From contig QCKG01000002.1 in NCBI GenBank assembly GCA_003215535.1, forward strand, positions 95,817 through 159,816: a DNA stretch of 64,000 bases. The letters run 5' to 3'. The position numbers and the translations under genes are program-made. Below the pieces are notes generated by a model. That model was not told the DNA's origin. It made no database searches and was given only the letters and a program-made list of their open reading frames with translations. This document shows positions 29,945-39,207 of this stretch, in pieces. This stretch comes from Prochlorococcus sp. AG-409-L18 (GTDB taxonomy: Bacteria > Cyanobacteriota > Cyanobacteriia > PCC-6307 > Cyanobiaceae). Each line of letters starts with the position of its first letter. The stretch's first letter is position 1.

Positions 29945-31141
29945 CTAACTATCTTTAATGAAATGAGTGATCATTTCTTTTCTTATTTTTGCAACTGGAT
30001 TCTCCCAGCCGCCTAACTTTTCTTGTCGAAATAATCTCATGGATGGATACCAATTTGTCGTTGGTTCATTAAGACCCCATCGCCATTCGGAAACCCAAGG
30101 TAAAGCAACCCAAGTAGGAATTCCCATTGCCCCTGAAAGATGGATTATTCCACTATCGGCACTGATCACAAGATCACAATGTGAAATCACTGCGGCTGTG
30201 TCTCGGAAATCCATACTTTTGCTGAAGAGTTCTTGACCCTTGACAAAATTTAGACCTTGGTCGATTTTTAATTGTTCTTTTGCAGCTCCTTTTTGTAATG
30301 AAATAAATTCAATTCCAGGGATACCTTTTAAGTGGAGCCAGTCTTCGAATTTCATAGAGCGGCCTTTTGAATATAGTGCAATTTCAAACTTTGGGTTGCC
30401 TTGCCAATGTATTCCAATGAGCTTATGATTAGGTGATCGATGCAGTTTTTGTCCCCATTCTTTAATTTTATTTGGATTTGCATAGATATATGGGAAGGAA
30501 ATGGAGGGTAAATGTTTTTTATTTGCTTGCAATCTTCCTGGCATACTCAGAAGAGGGCACCATGTTGAATTAGTATTTAATTCACCTTCTTCAAAGTAGT
30601 TTGTAACATGTTCAATTTCAGTGCCTTCTTTTAGAAGTGGTAATAACTCAGATTGGCAAAATAAGCTAGTTCTGACTTTTAGTTTTTGCATGATAAGAGC
30701 AAATCTTGAGAATTGGAAAGTGTCTCCAAAACCTTGCTCTCCTACTAAGACAATATGATCTGGTAATTTTTTCCCTGAACGAGGGCCCGCCCAAGCTTGT
30801 CCTAAAACATCCTCAAAATATTTATTCTGAAGTGGTTTGAACCTTATTTCATATGTTTCCCAACCTTCTTTAAAGTTTCCATTAAGTAGAAGATCTTGAG
30901 CTAGGTTTCTTTTTGCTTTTTCTAATGGACAACCTTCCATACTTAAGCTTGTTTGATAAGCACGGATTGCGGCATCTGGCCTTTTTTGCATATGAAGAGC
31001 AATGCCTAAATTAAAGTATGCATCTGGTTCGTTGGCAGCTTCTTTAATGCCTTTAGATATTATTTTCTGAGCCAACCATGGGTCTTGTTCGCTCAGACGA
31101 CTTCCATGATTTATCCAATCGATCCCAGTCCAATTTTTCAT
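29945..31141 (-). CDS. TPR protein with family 9-like glycosyltransferase domain
   Basis: A 398-residue protein with an N-terminal TPR-like helical part (residues 1-110, AYFNLGIALHMQKRPDAAIRAY) and a C-terminal GT9/heptosyltransferase-like domain. The latter has the segments LVGEQGFGDTFQFSRF near 153 and ISADSGIIHLSGAMGIPTW near 325, the family strand-and-loop that binds the donor. Two other proteins here (47,015-48,760 and 55,296-56,846) share this architecture and a similar end. I chose the ATG at 31141 because it overlaps the upstream stop as ATGA; the frame is open to 31222 but that would lie within the preceding gene. Donor and acceptor unknown. Confidence 0.78.
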   Translation of the reverse strand: MKNWTGIDWINHGSRLSEQDPWLAQKIISKGIKEAANEPDAYFNLGIALHMQKRPDAAIRAYQTSLSMEGCPLEKAKRNLAQDLLLNGNFKEGWETYEIRFKPLQNKYFEDVLGQAWAGPRSGKKLPDHIVLVGEQGFGDTFQFSRFALIMQKLKVRTSLFCQSELLPLLKEGTEIEHVTNYFEEGELNTNSTWCPLLSMPGRLQANKKHLPSISFPYIYANPNKIKEWGQKLHRSPNHKLIGIHWQGNPKFEIALYSKGRSMKFEDWLHLKGIPGIEFISLQKGAAKEQLKIDQGLNFVKGQELFSKSMDFRDTAAVISHCDLVISADSGIIHLSGAMGIPTWVALPWVSEWRWGLNEPTTNWYPSMRLFRQEKLGGWENPVAKIRKEMITHFIKDS

Positions 31142-32037
31142 AGGAGGTGTTGCCGTAAATTTTTTGCTATTTTTGATAGGTTTTGATCTTGGAAAAGCCA
31201 ATGCTGTTGGATTGTCCAGCATTGTTTGGCCATTGAGACGAAGGCCCCCAAGTCTCCTAGAAGGTTGTCATTTGGTTTTATTATTTGGAGATTCTTGAGC
31301 TTTTCATTGCCAGGCCATAAGTCTGCCTTAGCCCACCCTTTTTCATATTCTTCTGGATTGCAGTGCACACCTTCAACTCCAACGTGTCGCACACGTGGTA
31401 ACAAGCTTTGTAGGCAGAAGAAATTATTCTCTAGTAAGGCTTGTGTTAATGCATAGTCCCAACCAGCCCCACGGTTACCCCTAAGATCTCTAACCTTTAG
31501 AGGTTGAGTCCACCAAAATTTCGAGATAAATTTTTCATACTGACTTCTACAAAAAAATAATCCATAACTTGATAGAAACTGGCTGTTTAATGCTAAATGT
31601 GGCCAAATAGGGTTGATCGGCTTTGGTATTGAGAAATGTGCGTGATTAGAACAACCCGAAAAATGAAGATTACCACTAACAAAATGATCTGAAAAATTAC
31701 GATTAGACATTGAGAATTCTACAAATTCTAGTGCATCTTTGCTAATTTCTAAATCGTCTTCAATATAGAGGAAGTAATCTGCACCTCTCTTTGCAGCAAC
31801 CTCTATACAATGGAATGTATTGCCTCTAACTCCAAGGATTTTGTTATTAGCTTCAACGTATATTTCACAAGGAAGTTCAGAGAATTTTATAATTGACAAG
31901 ATTTCTTCTAGTCGAGGTGAAGGATCTATTTGAATGAAAATTGCCCACCTGTCAATTTCCCTTAGAAGCTTTAAGTTGTTTAGCATAACCCTTAAATATT
32001 CAGGCCTATTCCAGACTGGTATGCAAATCGCGTTCAT
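31138..32037 (-). CDS. Family 2-like glycosyltransferase
   Basis: A 299-residue GT-A enzyme. It opens with AICIPVWNRPEYLRVMLNNL, typical of GT2-like transferases, and has YFLYIEDDLEISKDALEF near residue 90, where the EDD stretch stands for the metal-binding DxD. The middle holds SSYGLFFCRSQYE and GAGWDYALTQALLE, which resemble the acceptor-side loops of N-acetylglucosaminyl- and galactosyltransferase-like proteins. It starts four bases after the GT90-like gene stop, and its own stop overlaps the next start, so the three genes form one reverse operon. Confidence 0.75.
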   Translation of the reverse strand: MNAICIPVWNRPEYLRVMLNNLKLLREIDRWAIFIQIDPSPRLEEILSIIKFSELPCEIYVEANNKILGVRGNTFHCIEVAAKRGADYFLYIEDDLEISKDALEFVEFSMSNRNFSDHFVSGNLHFSGCSNHAHFSIPKPINPIWPHLALNSQFLSSYGLFFCRSQYEKFISKFWWTQPLKVRDLRGNRGAGWDYALTQALLENNFFCLQSLLPRVRHVGVEGVHCNPEEYEKGWAKADLWPGNEKLKNLQIIKPNDNLLGDLGAFVSMAKQCWTIQQHWLFQDQNLSKIAKNLRQHLL

Positions 32038-32041
32038 CTGT

Positions 32042-33022
32042 TTAATGGACCCATTTAAGGGTGTATTCCTTAATTGACCTCATTATATCTGACTCCAGAT
32101 TCCTAACTATTTTGTGAGCCAGTGATCTTCCATTAGAAGCTATTTGCGAACATTCTTGTTTATTTTTATGGCACCAACTTAGTTGCATTTCTAAATCACT
32201 AAGATCTTGCTTTACTGGAATAAAATGTTGCATTGGCCTGAGCTGATTGTGATACCACTGCTGATGTTGACTTAATACATGAATTACACAACTTCCACTT
32301 AATAGCTTCCACAGTAATCCCCAGGAATTGACATTGCCGTCAATATCAATTAACCATTGATTTAGTGCACCATGCCATGGACTTGTTCTTGGTGCTAAGA
32401 GATTTTTTAAAAGAAGTTGCTTCCTGATCTTTTCTTTTTCTTCTTTAGATACACTTTGCACAATATTTGTGAATTGTGCATTTAACATTGTGGGGAGTTC
32501 ATTAGTTCGGTTACAAAGTTGGTAACGTGGCAAGGCTGGGAGTAAATCGACATCAATTTTTGATAAACCTGTAGTAGAACCTCGCCAAAAAGCAAAGGGT
32601 AAACGCTCATGCCAAGGAGGTAATGGGTGATTCTTTTCAAATTCTTGGATCAAATCTGCAAATCCATTGGAGGCGAGACAATAGGGATCAGGTATTAAAG
32701 GTGGCCCCATGTGATCCATGACATCTGCATCAAAGCGCAGGCAAGGAACACCAGGAGATTCATCGTGGACTTGGATTGCAATCTGACCAGAATGACGGTG
32801 CTTAATTAATTCTTCTGCAGCTAGTTTTCCTATTTTGATTAGTGGAGATATGCGGCTGGAAATACTTTTTGCTTCTTTCGGCAGGCTTAGTTTGGGCTGT
32901 TCCCCCGTAATCACTTCTATTTCGATTAATTGATGGCTATTGGCAGGTGCTTGCACCATTGCCACATCATGAGAAGCTTTAGAGCAAGTCAGGGTCTTTG
33001 GAATGCGGATCTTGGTGGCCAT
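32042..33022 (-). CDS. Family 90-like glycosyltransferase (LpsA/CAP10 type)
   Basis: A 326-residue protein resembling GT90 (CAP10/LpsA) enzymes that add xylose, glucose or galactose to capsules or LPS. Marks are PFAFWRGSTTG near residue 150, the nucleotide-sugar region DIDGNVNSWGLLWKLLSGSCVIHV near 242, and FIPVKQDLSDLE near 280. The start is uncertain: ATG at 33022 overlaps the start of the divergent gene at 33003 by 20 bases, while the in-frame ATG at 32959 would avoid overlap. The frame is open to 33076. It leads the reverse three-gene operon ending at 29945. Confidence 0.75.
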   Translation of the reverse strand: MATKIRIPKTLTCSKASHDVAMVQAPANSHQLIEIEVITGEQPKLSLPKEAKSISSRISPLIKIGKLAAEELIKHRHSGQIAIQVHDESPGVPCLRFDADVMDHMGPPLIPDPYCLASNGFADLIQEFEKNHPLPPWHERLPFAFWRGSTTGLSKIDVDLLPALPRYQLCNRTNELPTMLNAQFTNIVQSVSKEEKEKIRKQLLLKNLLAPRTSPWHGALNQWLIDIDGNVNSWGLLWKLLSGSCVIHVLSQHQQWYHNQLRPMQHFIPVKQDLSDLEMQLSWCHKNKQECSQIASNGRSLAHKIVRNLESDIMRSIKEYTLKWVH

Positions 33023-33902
33023 CGTGCACCATTGGAACCCAAATGGAAGTGGATTGCATGCTTCTCTTCGACCCAATCCTGAGCCTCGGAAGCAAGGCCT
33101 TCAGCAACAGTTGATGGCTTTTCAGAGGTTAGGGCCTTTGCAGGGCATTCTCAACATTGCGAAGATGTCAGTTCAGCCTGCGAATGAGGACTTGGGCCAT
33201 GTGATTGATGTCAAGGTCATCACGGATGGTCAGCATTCGGTACTAGATCAACTGGATGAACCTTTTCAGGGGCTTTTTGAAGAGGTAGTGACCCATCCAG
33301 AAGATGGAATGCATTTGGGTTTTGAGGCGCAAACTTATTTGGCTTCGAAGTTGGATAAAAAATATGACCTTTATTGCTATATGGAAGATGATTTAGTTAT
33401 TCATGACCCAATGTTTTTCCACAAGATTTCTTGGTTTAACCATGAGCTTGGTGATGAAGTCTTGCTTTTACCTCATCGAATGGAGTTCTCTCCATTACCG
33501 AACAGGGTTCAAAAGTTTTATATCGATGGTCCTGTACCCGAAAATGATCTTCGCTCTTTAATCCCTAATCCTTCAAAGTCTCTTGTAATTGGAATGGCGT
33601 CTGGAGAAGTCCTTTATGAATCACCGCTTAACCCACACGCTGGTTGCTTCTTTTTAAGTCATAGCCAGCTTCAATATTGGACTGAGCAACCTTCTTGGCA
33701 AGATGGGGATATAAGTTATGTTTCCCCTCTCGAAAGTGCAGCTACTCTAGGCCTGACAAAGATTTTTAAGCTTTATAAACCTGCTTTTGTTAATGCTGCT
33801 TGGCTTGAATTGCAGCATTGGGGAGTAAGTTTTCTTTCTTTAATTCCTCACAAACCTGAGGGAGTTTCTTCACAGAGTTCCGATGAATCACAGAATGATT
33901 GA
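33003..33902 (+). CDS. EDD-motif glycosyltransferase-like protein, paralogue 1
   Basis: A 299-residue protein that opens RILVAIVHHWNPNGSG and has CYMEDDLVIHDPMFFHK near residue 122, LPHRMEF near 157, and NPHAGCFFLSHSQL near 210. The EDD plus following D suggests a GT-A type nucleotide-sugar site. A second gene in the window (58,649-59,524) has the same opening, YMEDDL..D..FFHK, LPHRCE and NPHSGCYFLS, so both belong to one family that I do not recognise by name. The start is fixed by this paralogy. It overlaps the 5' end of the divergent GT90-like gene. The following GT4 gene begins nine bases after its stop. Confidence 0.68.
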   Translation: MRILVAIVHHWNPNGSGLHASLRPNPEPRKQGLQQQLMAFQRLGPLQGILNIAKMSVQPANEDLGHVIDVKVITDGQHSVLDQLDEPFQGLFEEVVTHPEDGMHLGFEAQTYLASKLDKKYDLYCYMEDDLVIHDPMFFHKISWFNHELGDEVLLLPHRMEFSPLPNRVQKFYIDGPVPENDLRSLIPNPSKSLVIGMASGEVLYESPLNPHAGCFFLSHSQLQYWTEQPSWQDGDISYVSPLESAATLGLTKIFKLYKPAFVNAAWLELQHWGVSFLSLIPHKPEGVSSQSSDESQND

Positions 33903-33911
33903 TTGTTTTTG

Positions 33912-35141
33912 ATGAATAGCCTGAAGTTCCTTTTAATTCATCAAAACTTTCCAGGACAGTTTCGTCAACTGGCTCCGTATTTGCATGCGCAAGGGCATGA
34001 ACTTGTTGCCATTTGTTCACATCAAAGGCCTTTAGAAGCTCAGTTTCGAGTGTTTCGATATTTAGCTCCACCAGATGCACCTGATGGACTTCCTCAGACT
34101 TCTCAGCTTGCTCATGAAGCTTTTCAAAGGGCTGGATTAGTGGCTCGAAAGTGCGAACAGTTGCAAATAGAGGGTTGGAAACCAGATTTGATTTGTGCCC
34201 ATTCTGGCTGGGGGGAAACCTTGGCTATTCGAACTATTTGGCCTGATGTCCCACAAGTAATTTGGCCTGAAATCTGGATCAGACCAGAGCATTCTGGTTG
34301 GGGATTGGATCCGCAGAAACCCATCCCTAGTCTAGATCAATACCTTGAACATGTTGCGCGAAATACTCTAACGAGAGCTGCTCTCGATCAGGCTAGGGCT
34401 TGGATTTTGCCAACTGATCATCAAGCTAATAGTTTTCCAGCTGAGTTTCAAAATGAACGTATGAAGGTTGTCCATGAAGGAATTGATACAGCTGTTGCTT
34501 CTCCAAATTCGTCAGTAAGTTTTGAGGTTAGAGGCATACAAATTACACGTGAAACTCCAACTATTACCTTCGTTAATAGGAATTTGGAGCGTCTTCGTGG
34601 GTTTGATACTTTCATGCGCTCCTTGCCTGAGATTCAACGTAACAACAAGGAAGTGCGTGTTTTGATAGTTGGTGATAATGAGAGTGGTTATGGAGGTGCT
34701 CTCCCCACAGGAAGAATGCTTAAGCAAGTAATGTTAGATGAGTTGGATGGTGAGCTGGATCTAGAGAGAATTCATTTTTTAGGAAGGATTCCTTATCCAG
34801 TATTGATTTCTCTTTTGCAGGCAAGTTGGGTCCATGTTTATCTTAGCTATCCATTTATTCTTGGATGGAGTTTGCTTGAGGCAATGGCGTGTGGGTGCTC
34901 AATAGTTGGTAGTGAAGGCATGCCAGTTGGGGAGGCTATTAGTAATGAAGTCGAGGGGCTTTTGGTTCCCATTACTGACCCAAATAGATTATCAATGGCA
35001 GTTTTAGATTTATTAAATAGTCCAGCGAAAAGACAAAGGTTCTCATTAGCTGCTAGGGAAAAGTCGCTTTTTTGGGAACAAAAATCTACTTTGAAACGAT
35101 TATCTTCTTTTCTTTATGAAATTTCGAGTGAGAATAGGTGA
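33912..35141 (+). CDS. Family 4 glycosyltransferase, HQNFPGQFR type
   Basis: A 409-residue GT-B enzyme. The N-terminal FLLIHQNFPGQFRQLAPYL near residue 5 defines a common GT4 subgroup; a paralogue with SHSNFPAQFRRLVPAL is at 39,208-40,455. The C-terminal half has FVNRNLERLRGFDTFMRSLP near 225, FLGRIPYPVLISLLQASWVHVYLSYPF near 295 and GWSLLEAMACGCSIVGSEGMPV near 320. The ATG at 33912 is chosen over a TTG nine bases earlier that abuts the upstream stop. Co-transcribed with the upstream EDD-motif gene. Sugar specificity cannot be read. Confidence 0.85.
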   Translation: MNSLKFLLIHQNFPGQFRQLAPYLHAQGHELVAICSHQRPLEAQFRVFRYLAPPDAPDGLPQTSQLAHEAFQRAGLVARKCEQLQIEGWKPDLICAHSGWGETLAIRTIWPDVPQVIWPEIWIRPEHSGWGLDPQKPIPSLDQYLEHVARNTLTRAALDQARAWILPTDHQANSFPAEFQNERMKVVHEGIDTAVASPNSSVSFEVRGIQITRETPTITFVNRNLERLRGFDTFMRSLPEIQRNNKEVRVLIVGDNESGYGGALPTGRMLKQVMLDELDGELDLERIHFLGRIPYPVLISLLQASWVHVYLSYPFILGWSLLEAMACGCSIVGSEGMPVGEAISNEVEGLLVPITDPNRLSMAVLDLLNSPAKRQRFSLAAREKSLFWEQKSTLKRLSSFLYEISSENR

Positions 35142-35223
35142 TATTAATTTGTAGCCCACTGATTTCTAATAGAAATTCAACAGGGTTAATATTTCTGATT
35201 GATTGCTAAAAAATCTTGATTTT

Positions 35224-36378
35224 CTACATGTTGATGATTAACTCCTCCAATTGCTTGGCCGAGGTCATTACGCTTAAATTTGCTCTAGCAAATTCTTCAC
35301 CTTGGATTCCAAATTCTTTAATTAAGCGATTATCTTTAATTAGCAATGTTAATTTCTTACAAAGCTCATCAGAGTTGCCTTCATGAAAACTAAAACCTGT
35401 GATTCCTTCTTTTAGGACCTCTTTGCTGCCCCCAACGCCACTTGTTATTAGAGCCAGGCCACTTGCCATTGCTTCGGCTTGCACAATCCCAAAAGCTTCA
35501 GGATAGATAGATGGGAAAACAAAGACATGATTTAGTCTAAAAAATCTTGCGAGTTGATTCCTTTCTAGGGATCCAGTGAAATAGACTGAATCATCAAGTT
35601 TATTTTCTTCTAAATAGTTTTTTAGCACTTCTTGATATCCTTCCTGAAAATCCCCCCCCGCAATTAGTGTTCTTGTAAATATACTTCTTTGCTTTAATTT
35701 TACGATTGCTTCAATTAAAGTATGTAATCCTTTCGTTGCCATCAGAAGTCCAGCATAGCTAATGCATAAAGGACTATTGAATGTCCCATTTGGCAGCGGA
35801 GGTAGAGGGCGCTTTGTAGCCTCTTGTCCATATAATTCCACTCTTGCACCAGGATAAACAACGGGTGAACTTTGTTTAGCAAAATTCGTTTTGATAAGGG
35901 CTTTTTTTACTGCTTCACTGGAGGCAACTACTTTGTAATTTTTTGCACTAGGAAGGTGAATAGATTCAAAAGGCGGGTCCATGAATCCAATATGGTGAAG
36001 AATTGGCAGTTCGCTTTTCGTTAAGGTGTCTAGTATTTCGTATCCTATTAAGTCAATATTCCCTATGAGGATTCCATCCCAAGAATTTTCTGTGATTAAT
36101 CTATATAGTAAAGCATTATTATGGTTATCAATTTGCTTACGCTTATGTGGGTCTAAAATGTGCTGAACACCGTGCCTAAATGATCCCTTAAGTAGTAGAT
36201 TACGATTTATATTTTCATTGTTGAAGCTCGAATTGCTTTCTAGATAAGGTGCGTCACTGCAAATAATGTTTACTGAGTGGCCTAATTCTCTCAATCCCCA
36301 TGCAAAGTCAGCCATGGACCTTCCATATCCGCCTAGTTCCTGGGGGGGGTAGAGATTGGTGATTAGTAGAAGTTTCAT
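35224..36378 (-). CDS. Family 4 glycosyltransferase with two 8-base G/C tracts
   Basis: A 384-residue GT4 enzyme. The start KLLLITNLYPPQELGGYGRSM is the usual acceptor-side glycine loop, YAGLLMATKGLHTLIEAI near residue 212 begins the donor half, and FPSIYPEAFGIVQAEAMASGLALI near 295 is the E(x)7E region. The coding strand has a run of eight C at codons 10-13 and a run of eight G in the AGGD codons near residue 240. Such tracts are rare in AT-rich DNA and could slip; the frame is intact here. It diverges from the next GT4 gene with only 44 bases between starts. Confidence 0.87.
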   Translation of the reverse strand: MKLLLITNLYPPQELGGYGRSMADFAWGLRELGHSVNIICSDAPYLESNSSFNNENINRNLLLKGSFRHGVQHILDPHKRKQIDNHNNALLYRLITENSWDGILIGNIDLIGYEILDTLTKSELPILHHIGFMDPPFESIHLPSAKNYKVVASSEAVKKALIKTNFAKQSSPVVYPGARVELYGQEATKRPLPPLPNGTFNSPLCISYAGLLMATKGLHTLIEAIVKLKQRSIFTRTLIAGGDFQEGYQEVLKNYLEENKLDDSVYFTGSLERNQLARFFRLNHVFVFPSIYPEAFGIVQAEAMASGLALITSGVGGSKEVLKEGITGFSFHEGNSDELCKKLTLLIKDNRLIKEFGIQGEEFARANLSVMTSAKQLEELIINM

Positions 36379-36422
36379 GGTTATTTGTTTGTTCTTCTCA
36401 TAGGCTGATCTTTCAAGACTTC

Positions 36423-37991
36423 ATGCCCGTGATCGCTCTGCCGGTTCTGGTTGTCAGCTCAGATCTATTACCTGATGGGGGGCCTTTGAATGGCCGTCGC
36501 TCAGCAGGACAGACTTTGCTGTCTTTATGGGCCAGTCAAGCAGGTAGCAATCCACTAACCCTTGCATCGGGTGGCACTGAGTTAAAGAAGGGATTTGAGC
36601 AGTTTGCCAGATCTGCTGGTCATACGGGTCTCTTGAGGCTGCTGGACCTTACAGATCCTGAATTAATGGTTCCTAACGGGGCCCTATTTCTTCCTGACCC
36701 TTCTATCGGACGTTGGTCTCATTGGCGTGGATTGGCGGGACCTGCATCTTTTTCGTTGGTTGGTCAGATTCATACGCTGAGTACACCTGCATCTATGAGT
36801 TTGATTGAGGCTCTGGCAACTGAACCGGTTAAACCTTGGGATGCAGTGATTTGTAGTAGTAGAGCCGGCAAGCGCGTTGTTGAGGCAGTTTTAGAAGATC
36901 GTGAGCAGCAATTACTAAGGAGATTTCATGATGAATCTCTTTCTTGGAAAAGTGAGAGGCCTAATTTGCCAGTGATTCCATTGCCTATTGCAACGCAACA
37001 AATTCAAGAAGGGTTGCCACCAAAGGCTTTAGCACGGAAGGCATTAGGCATTGACCTTAATAGCCATGCTCTGCTTTGGCTTGGGCGGTTATCTATGCTC
37101 ACAAAGTTTGATCCTTGGCCGACTTATTTGGCTATTGAGTTGGCAGCAAGAGAATTAGATAAACCTTTGGTTTTAATTGAATGCGGGCCTGATGATTCAC
37201 AGCAACAAGCTGATCACTTTGAAAAAATAAGATCTCTTTGTCCAAATGTTCAATTTTGCCGCTTAGGTGGAAAGAAGCCCGTTTCAGAATTGACTAAGTT
37301 GCAATCTTTAGCAGCAGCAGACATCGCTGTTTCGCTAGTTGATAACACTCAAGAAACATTTGGTTTGGCAGTTGCAGAAGCGATGGCTGCTGGTTTGCCT
37401 ATTATCGCTTCTGATTGGGATGGTTATAGAGATTTGGTTCGTCCTGGTATAGATGGTTTTTTAGTGCCAACAAAATGGAGTCCTATTGCCAAGGAGTTGT
37501 CTTCAGCTTTGGGTTGGGGCACCCAATTAGGCTTGTTGAGTTATCCCATGGCTGCAGGCAGTCTTGCGCAGCTTGTACAAGTGGATTTACCTGCTGCAGT
37601 CGCTGGCATTGTTGCTCTGCTTAAACAGCCAGTTATGATTCGTGCAATGGGAGCCGCTGCGCAACTTCGAGCAGAGCAACAATTTAGTTATAAGGTTGTC
37701 ATGAGTAAGTATCAGAAGCTCTTTGACAAACTCAAAGAAAGGCGTTTAGCTGCTCCACTAAGTGAATTCCAAAAGCAATTTCCCCCGGCTGCACTGGATC
37801 CAGTTCGAACTTTCTCTAGCTATCCATCACATAAGAGTGGTGCTTTTGCAAAAGCAAATACTGAAAATAATGTGCCTGAGATAGTGATAGAAGGGCGACA
37901 GCCCTTGTGGAATGAGCTAAGACGGACTTTACCTCTTGGCCGTCGGTCGGTGCTAGAAAAGGAGCTTCTTGCTAAGCATCAAATTAATTAA
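36423..37991 (+). CDS. Family 4 glycosyltransferase with C-terminal extension
   Basis: A 522-residue GT4-like protein. The donor half has LLWLGRLSMLTKFDPWPTYL near residue 214 and SLVDNTQETFGLAVAEAMAAGLPIIASDWDGYRDLV near 300, the E(x)7E region. The N-terminal half is unusual, with PDGGPLNGRRSAGQTLLSLW near 18 and a SLVGQIHTLSTPASM stretch. About 100 residues follow the normal end of the fold and are unrecognised. It is first of a forward run: GT4, small membrane protein, duplicated-domain protein, GT4 (36,423-40,455). Confidence 0.82.
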   Translation: MPVIALPVLVVSSDLLPDGGPLNGRRSAGQTLLSLWASQAGSNPLTLASGGTELKKGFEQFARSAGHTGLLRLLDLTDPELMVPNGALFLPDPSIGRWSHWRGLAGPASFSLVGQIHTLSTPASMSLIEALATEPVKPWDAVICSSRAGKRVVEAVLEDREQQLLRRFHDESLSWKSERPNLPVIPLPIATQQIQEGLPPKALARKALGIDLNSHALLWLGRLSMLTKFDPWPTYLAIELAARELDKPLVLIECGPDDSQQQADHFEKIRSLCPNVQFCRLGGKKPVSELTKLQSLAAADIAVSLVDNTQETFGLAVAEAMAAGLPIIASDWDGYRDLVRPGIDGFLVPTKWSPIAKELSSALGWGTQLGLLSYPMAAGSLAQLVQVDLPAAVAGIVALLKQPVMIRAMGAAAQLRAEQQFSYKVVMSKYQKLFDKLKERRLAAPLSEFQKQFPPAALDPVRTFSSYPSHKSGAFAKANTENNVPEIVIEGRQPLWNELRRTLPLGRRSVLEKELLAKHQIN

Positions 37992-37998
37992 CTTGGCG

Positions 37999-38226
37999 AT
38001 GCGTTATTCATTTATTAGACATCTTCTAATTCGTAGTCACTGGAAAAGGTGGTTATTGCCAGTTATATGCTTAATTCCTTATTTTGGCTCTCTAGTGTGG
38101 CTAGTTTCTAGTCAATTATTTTGGGTCGCGCAGATCATGTTGGCGCCTCTAGTTCTGGGGTTGTTATTAGCACTTCTAACTATTTTGTTAGCTCTGGTCG
38201 AGTTTAGAGGTGCTCTACGGCGCTGA
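37999..38226 (+). CDS. Small two-helix membrane protein, unknown
   Basis: A 75-residue protein starting RYSFIRHLLIRSHWKRW, then two hydrophobic segments (about 18-38 and 42-66) and a short basic end EFRGALRR. The basic flanks suggest both ends are cytoplasmic. It starts seven bases after the GT4 stop and 34 bases before the next gene, so it is part of the forward run. I do not recognise it. Membrane topology, codon use like its neighbours and position support a real gene. It might anchor one of the adjacent soluble enzymes, which is conjecture. Confidence 0.6.
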   Translation: MRYSFIRHLLIRSHWKRWLLPVICLIPYFGSLVWLVSSQLFWVAQIMLAPLVLGLLLALLTILLALVEFRGALRR

Positions 38227-38260
38227 TTCTCATTTATCATGTAAGACTTAATTGCTTTAG

Positions 38261-39184
38261 ATGCACGTGGATTTACCCCAGACAGCATGGTCCACCCAAA
38301 ATCTCCATGCTCAGGGACAGAGGGAAGCTTTGGTGAAATTTTGGCTTGCTGCCCCAACTGATTTGCTTGAGACATTGTGGGCTACTCCAGTAGGTAATGC
38401 CACTACTGAATTGGTACGCCAACTGAAGGATGATTCTCAGTTGTTACCTGCACAAATTGATTTCAGGAATCGGATTAACGAGAAACTTTCCCAGGGCCTT
38501 CAACAACCTTTGGCCCCACAGATGTTATTGGCTAATTTCTTATATTCTCCAATTGGGCGGTTACAGATTGCTAATCCTGATCAACAATTACCAGCATGGT
38601 TTGTTGCTATATATAGGAATCTTTATGAAGGAGGCCCTTCATCATCAATAGCCTCAGAACCTGTTACCAGCACCCAACAGTCACCAAAAAATATTACATC
38701 CGAGAATGATCTAAATGTTTTCCCTTCTACTTTGCAGGAATTAGTTTCAAATCGCATTCAATTAAATAGAATGCTTGGGTTGTCTAATCTGCATTATATT
38801 GATCCTGAAGATCAGGAAATCTTGGAAGAACTATTAGATTTAAGAAGGTCATTTGCTAATGCCATACAGAATTGCTCTGAGGACTTACTTCAAGGGTTGT
38901 GGGTGAATGATTTATCCGATAGATATTGGGCCATGGTAAGAAGTGGAATTCAGAAGCAGAAAATGTCTATGCTTGATGAACAAATTAAACAAGCCGCTGT
39001 TACAAAATTATCCCCTGCGCAAGGGGGAGGTTTTGATCAGCCAGGTTCGATCGGTGCATTACTAATAGCAATGCTTTATTTTGAACCAGGAACTATGCAA
39101 GTGAATGATCCTGAGAAGAATATTCCTGCTTGGTTATTGGAAAATTTTCAACAGATTTTTATGCAGGCATTGTCAGCTAATTGA
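38261..39184 (+). CDS. Protein of unknown function with two copies of one domain
   Basis: A 307-residue soluble-looking protein with no signal peptide. Two halves repeat one pattern: APTDLLETLW near residue 31 matches SEDLLQGLW near 210, and MLLANFLYSPIGRLQIANPDQQLPAW near 87 matches LLIAMLYFEPGTMQVNDPEKNIPAW near 268. Each unit is about 100 residues and helical. A serine/threonine-rich linker sits between them (about residues 128-150). No catalytic motif is visible. It lies between glycosyltransferase genes and 1.4 kb upstream of the RTX-like gene. I know no function; an adaptor or assembly role fits the place and shape but is inference. Confidence 0.68.
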   Translation: MHVDLPQTAWSTQNLHAQGQREALVKFWLAAPTDLLETLWATPVGNATTELVRQLKDDSQLLPAQIDFRNRINEKLSQGLQQPLAPQMLLANFLYSPIGRLQIANPDQQLPAWFVAIYRNLYEGGPSSSIASEPVTSTQQSPKNITSENDLNVFPSTLQELVSNRIQLNRMLGLSNLHYIDPEDQEILEELLDLRRSFANAIQNCSEDLLQGLWVNDLSDRYWAMVRSGIQKQKMSMLDEQIKQAAVTKLSPAQGGGFDQPGSIGALLIAMLYFEPGTMQVNDPEKNIPAWLLENFQQIFMQALSAN

Positions 39185-39207
39185 TAGAGAGAACTTGACC
39201 TCTTTTA

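Noticed and set aside
31142..31222. Longer N-terminus of the TPR-GT9 protein
   Set aside because: It would overlap the previous gene by about 80 bases; the ATGA overlap at 31141 is the typical coupling.
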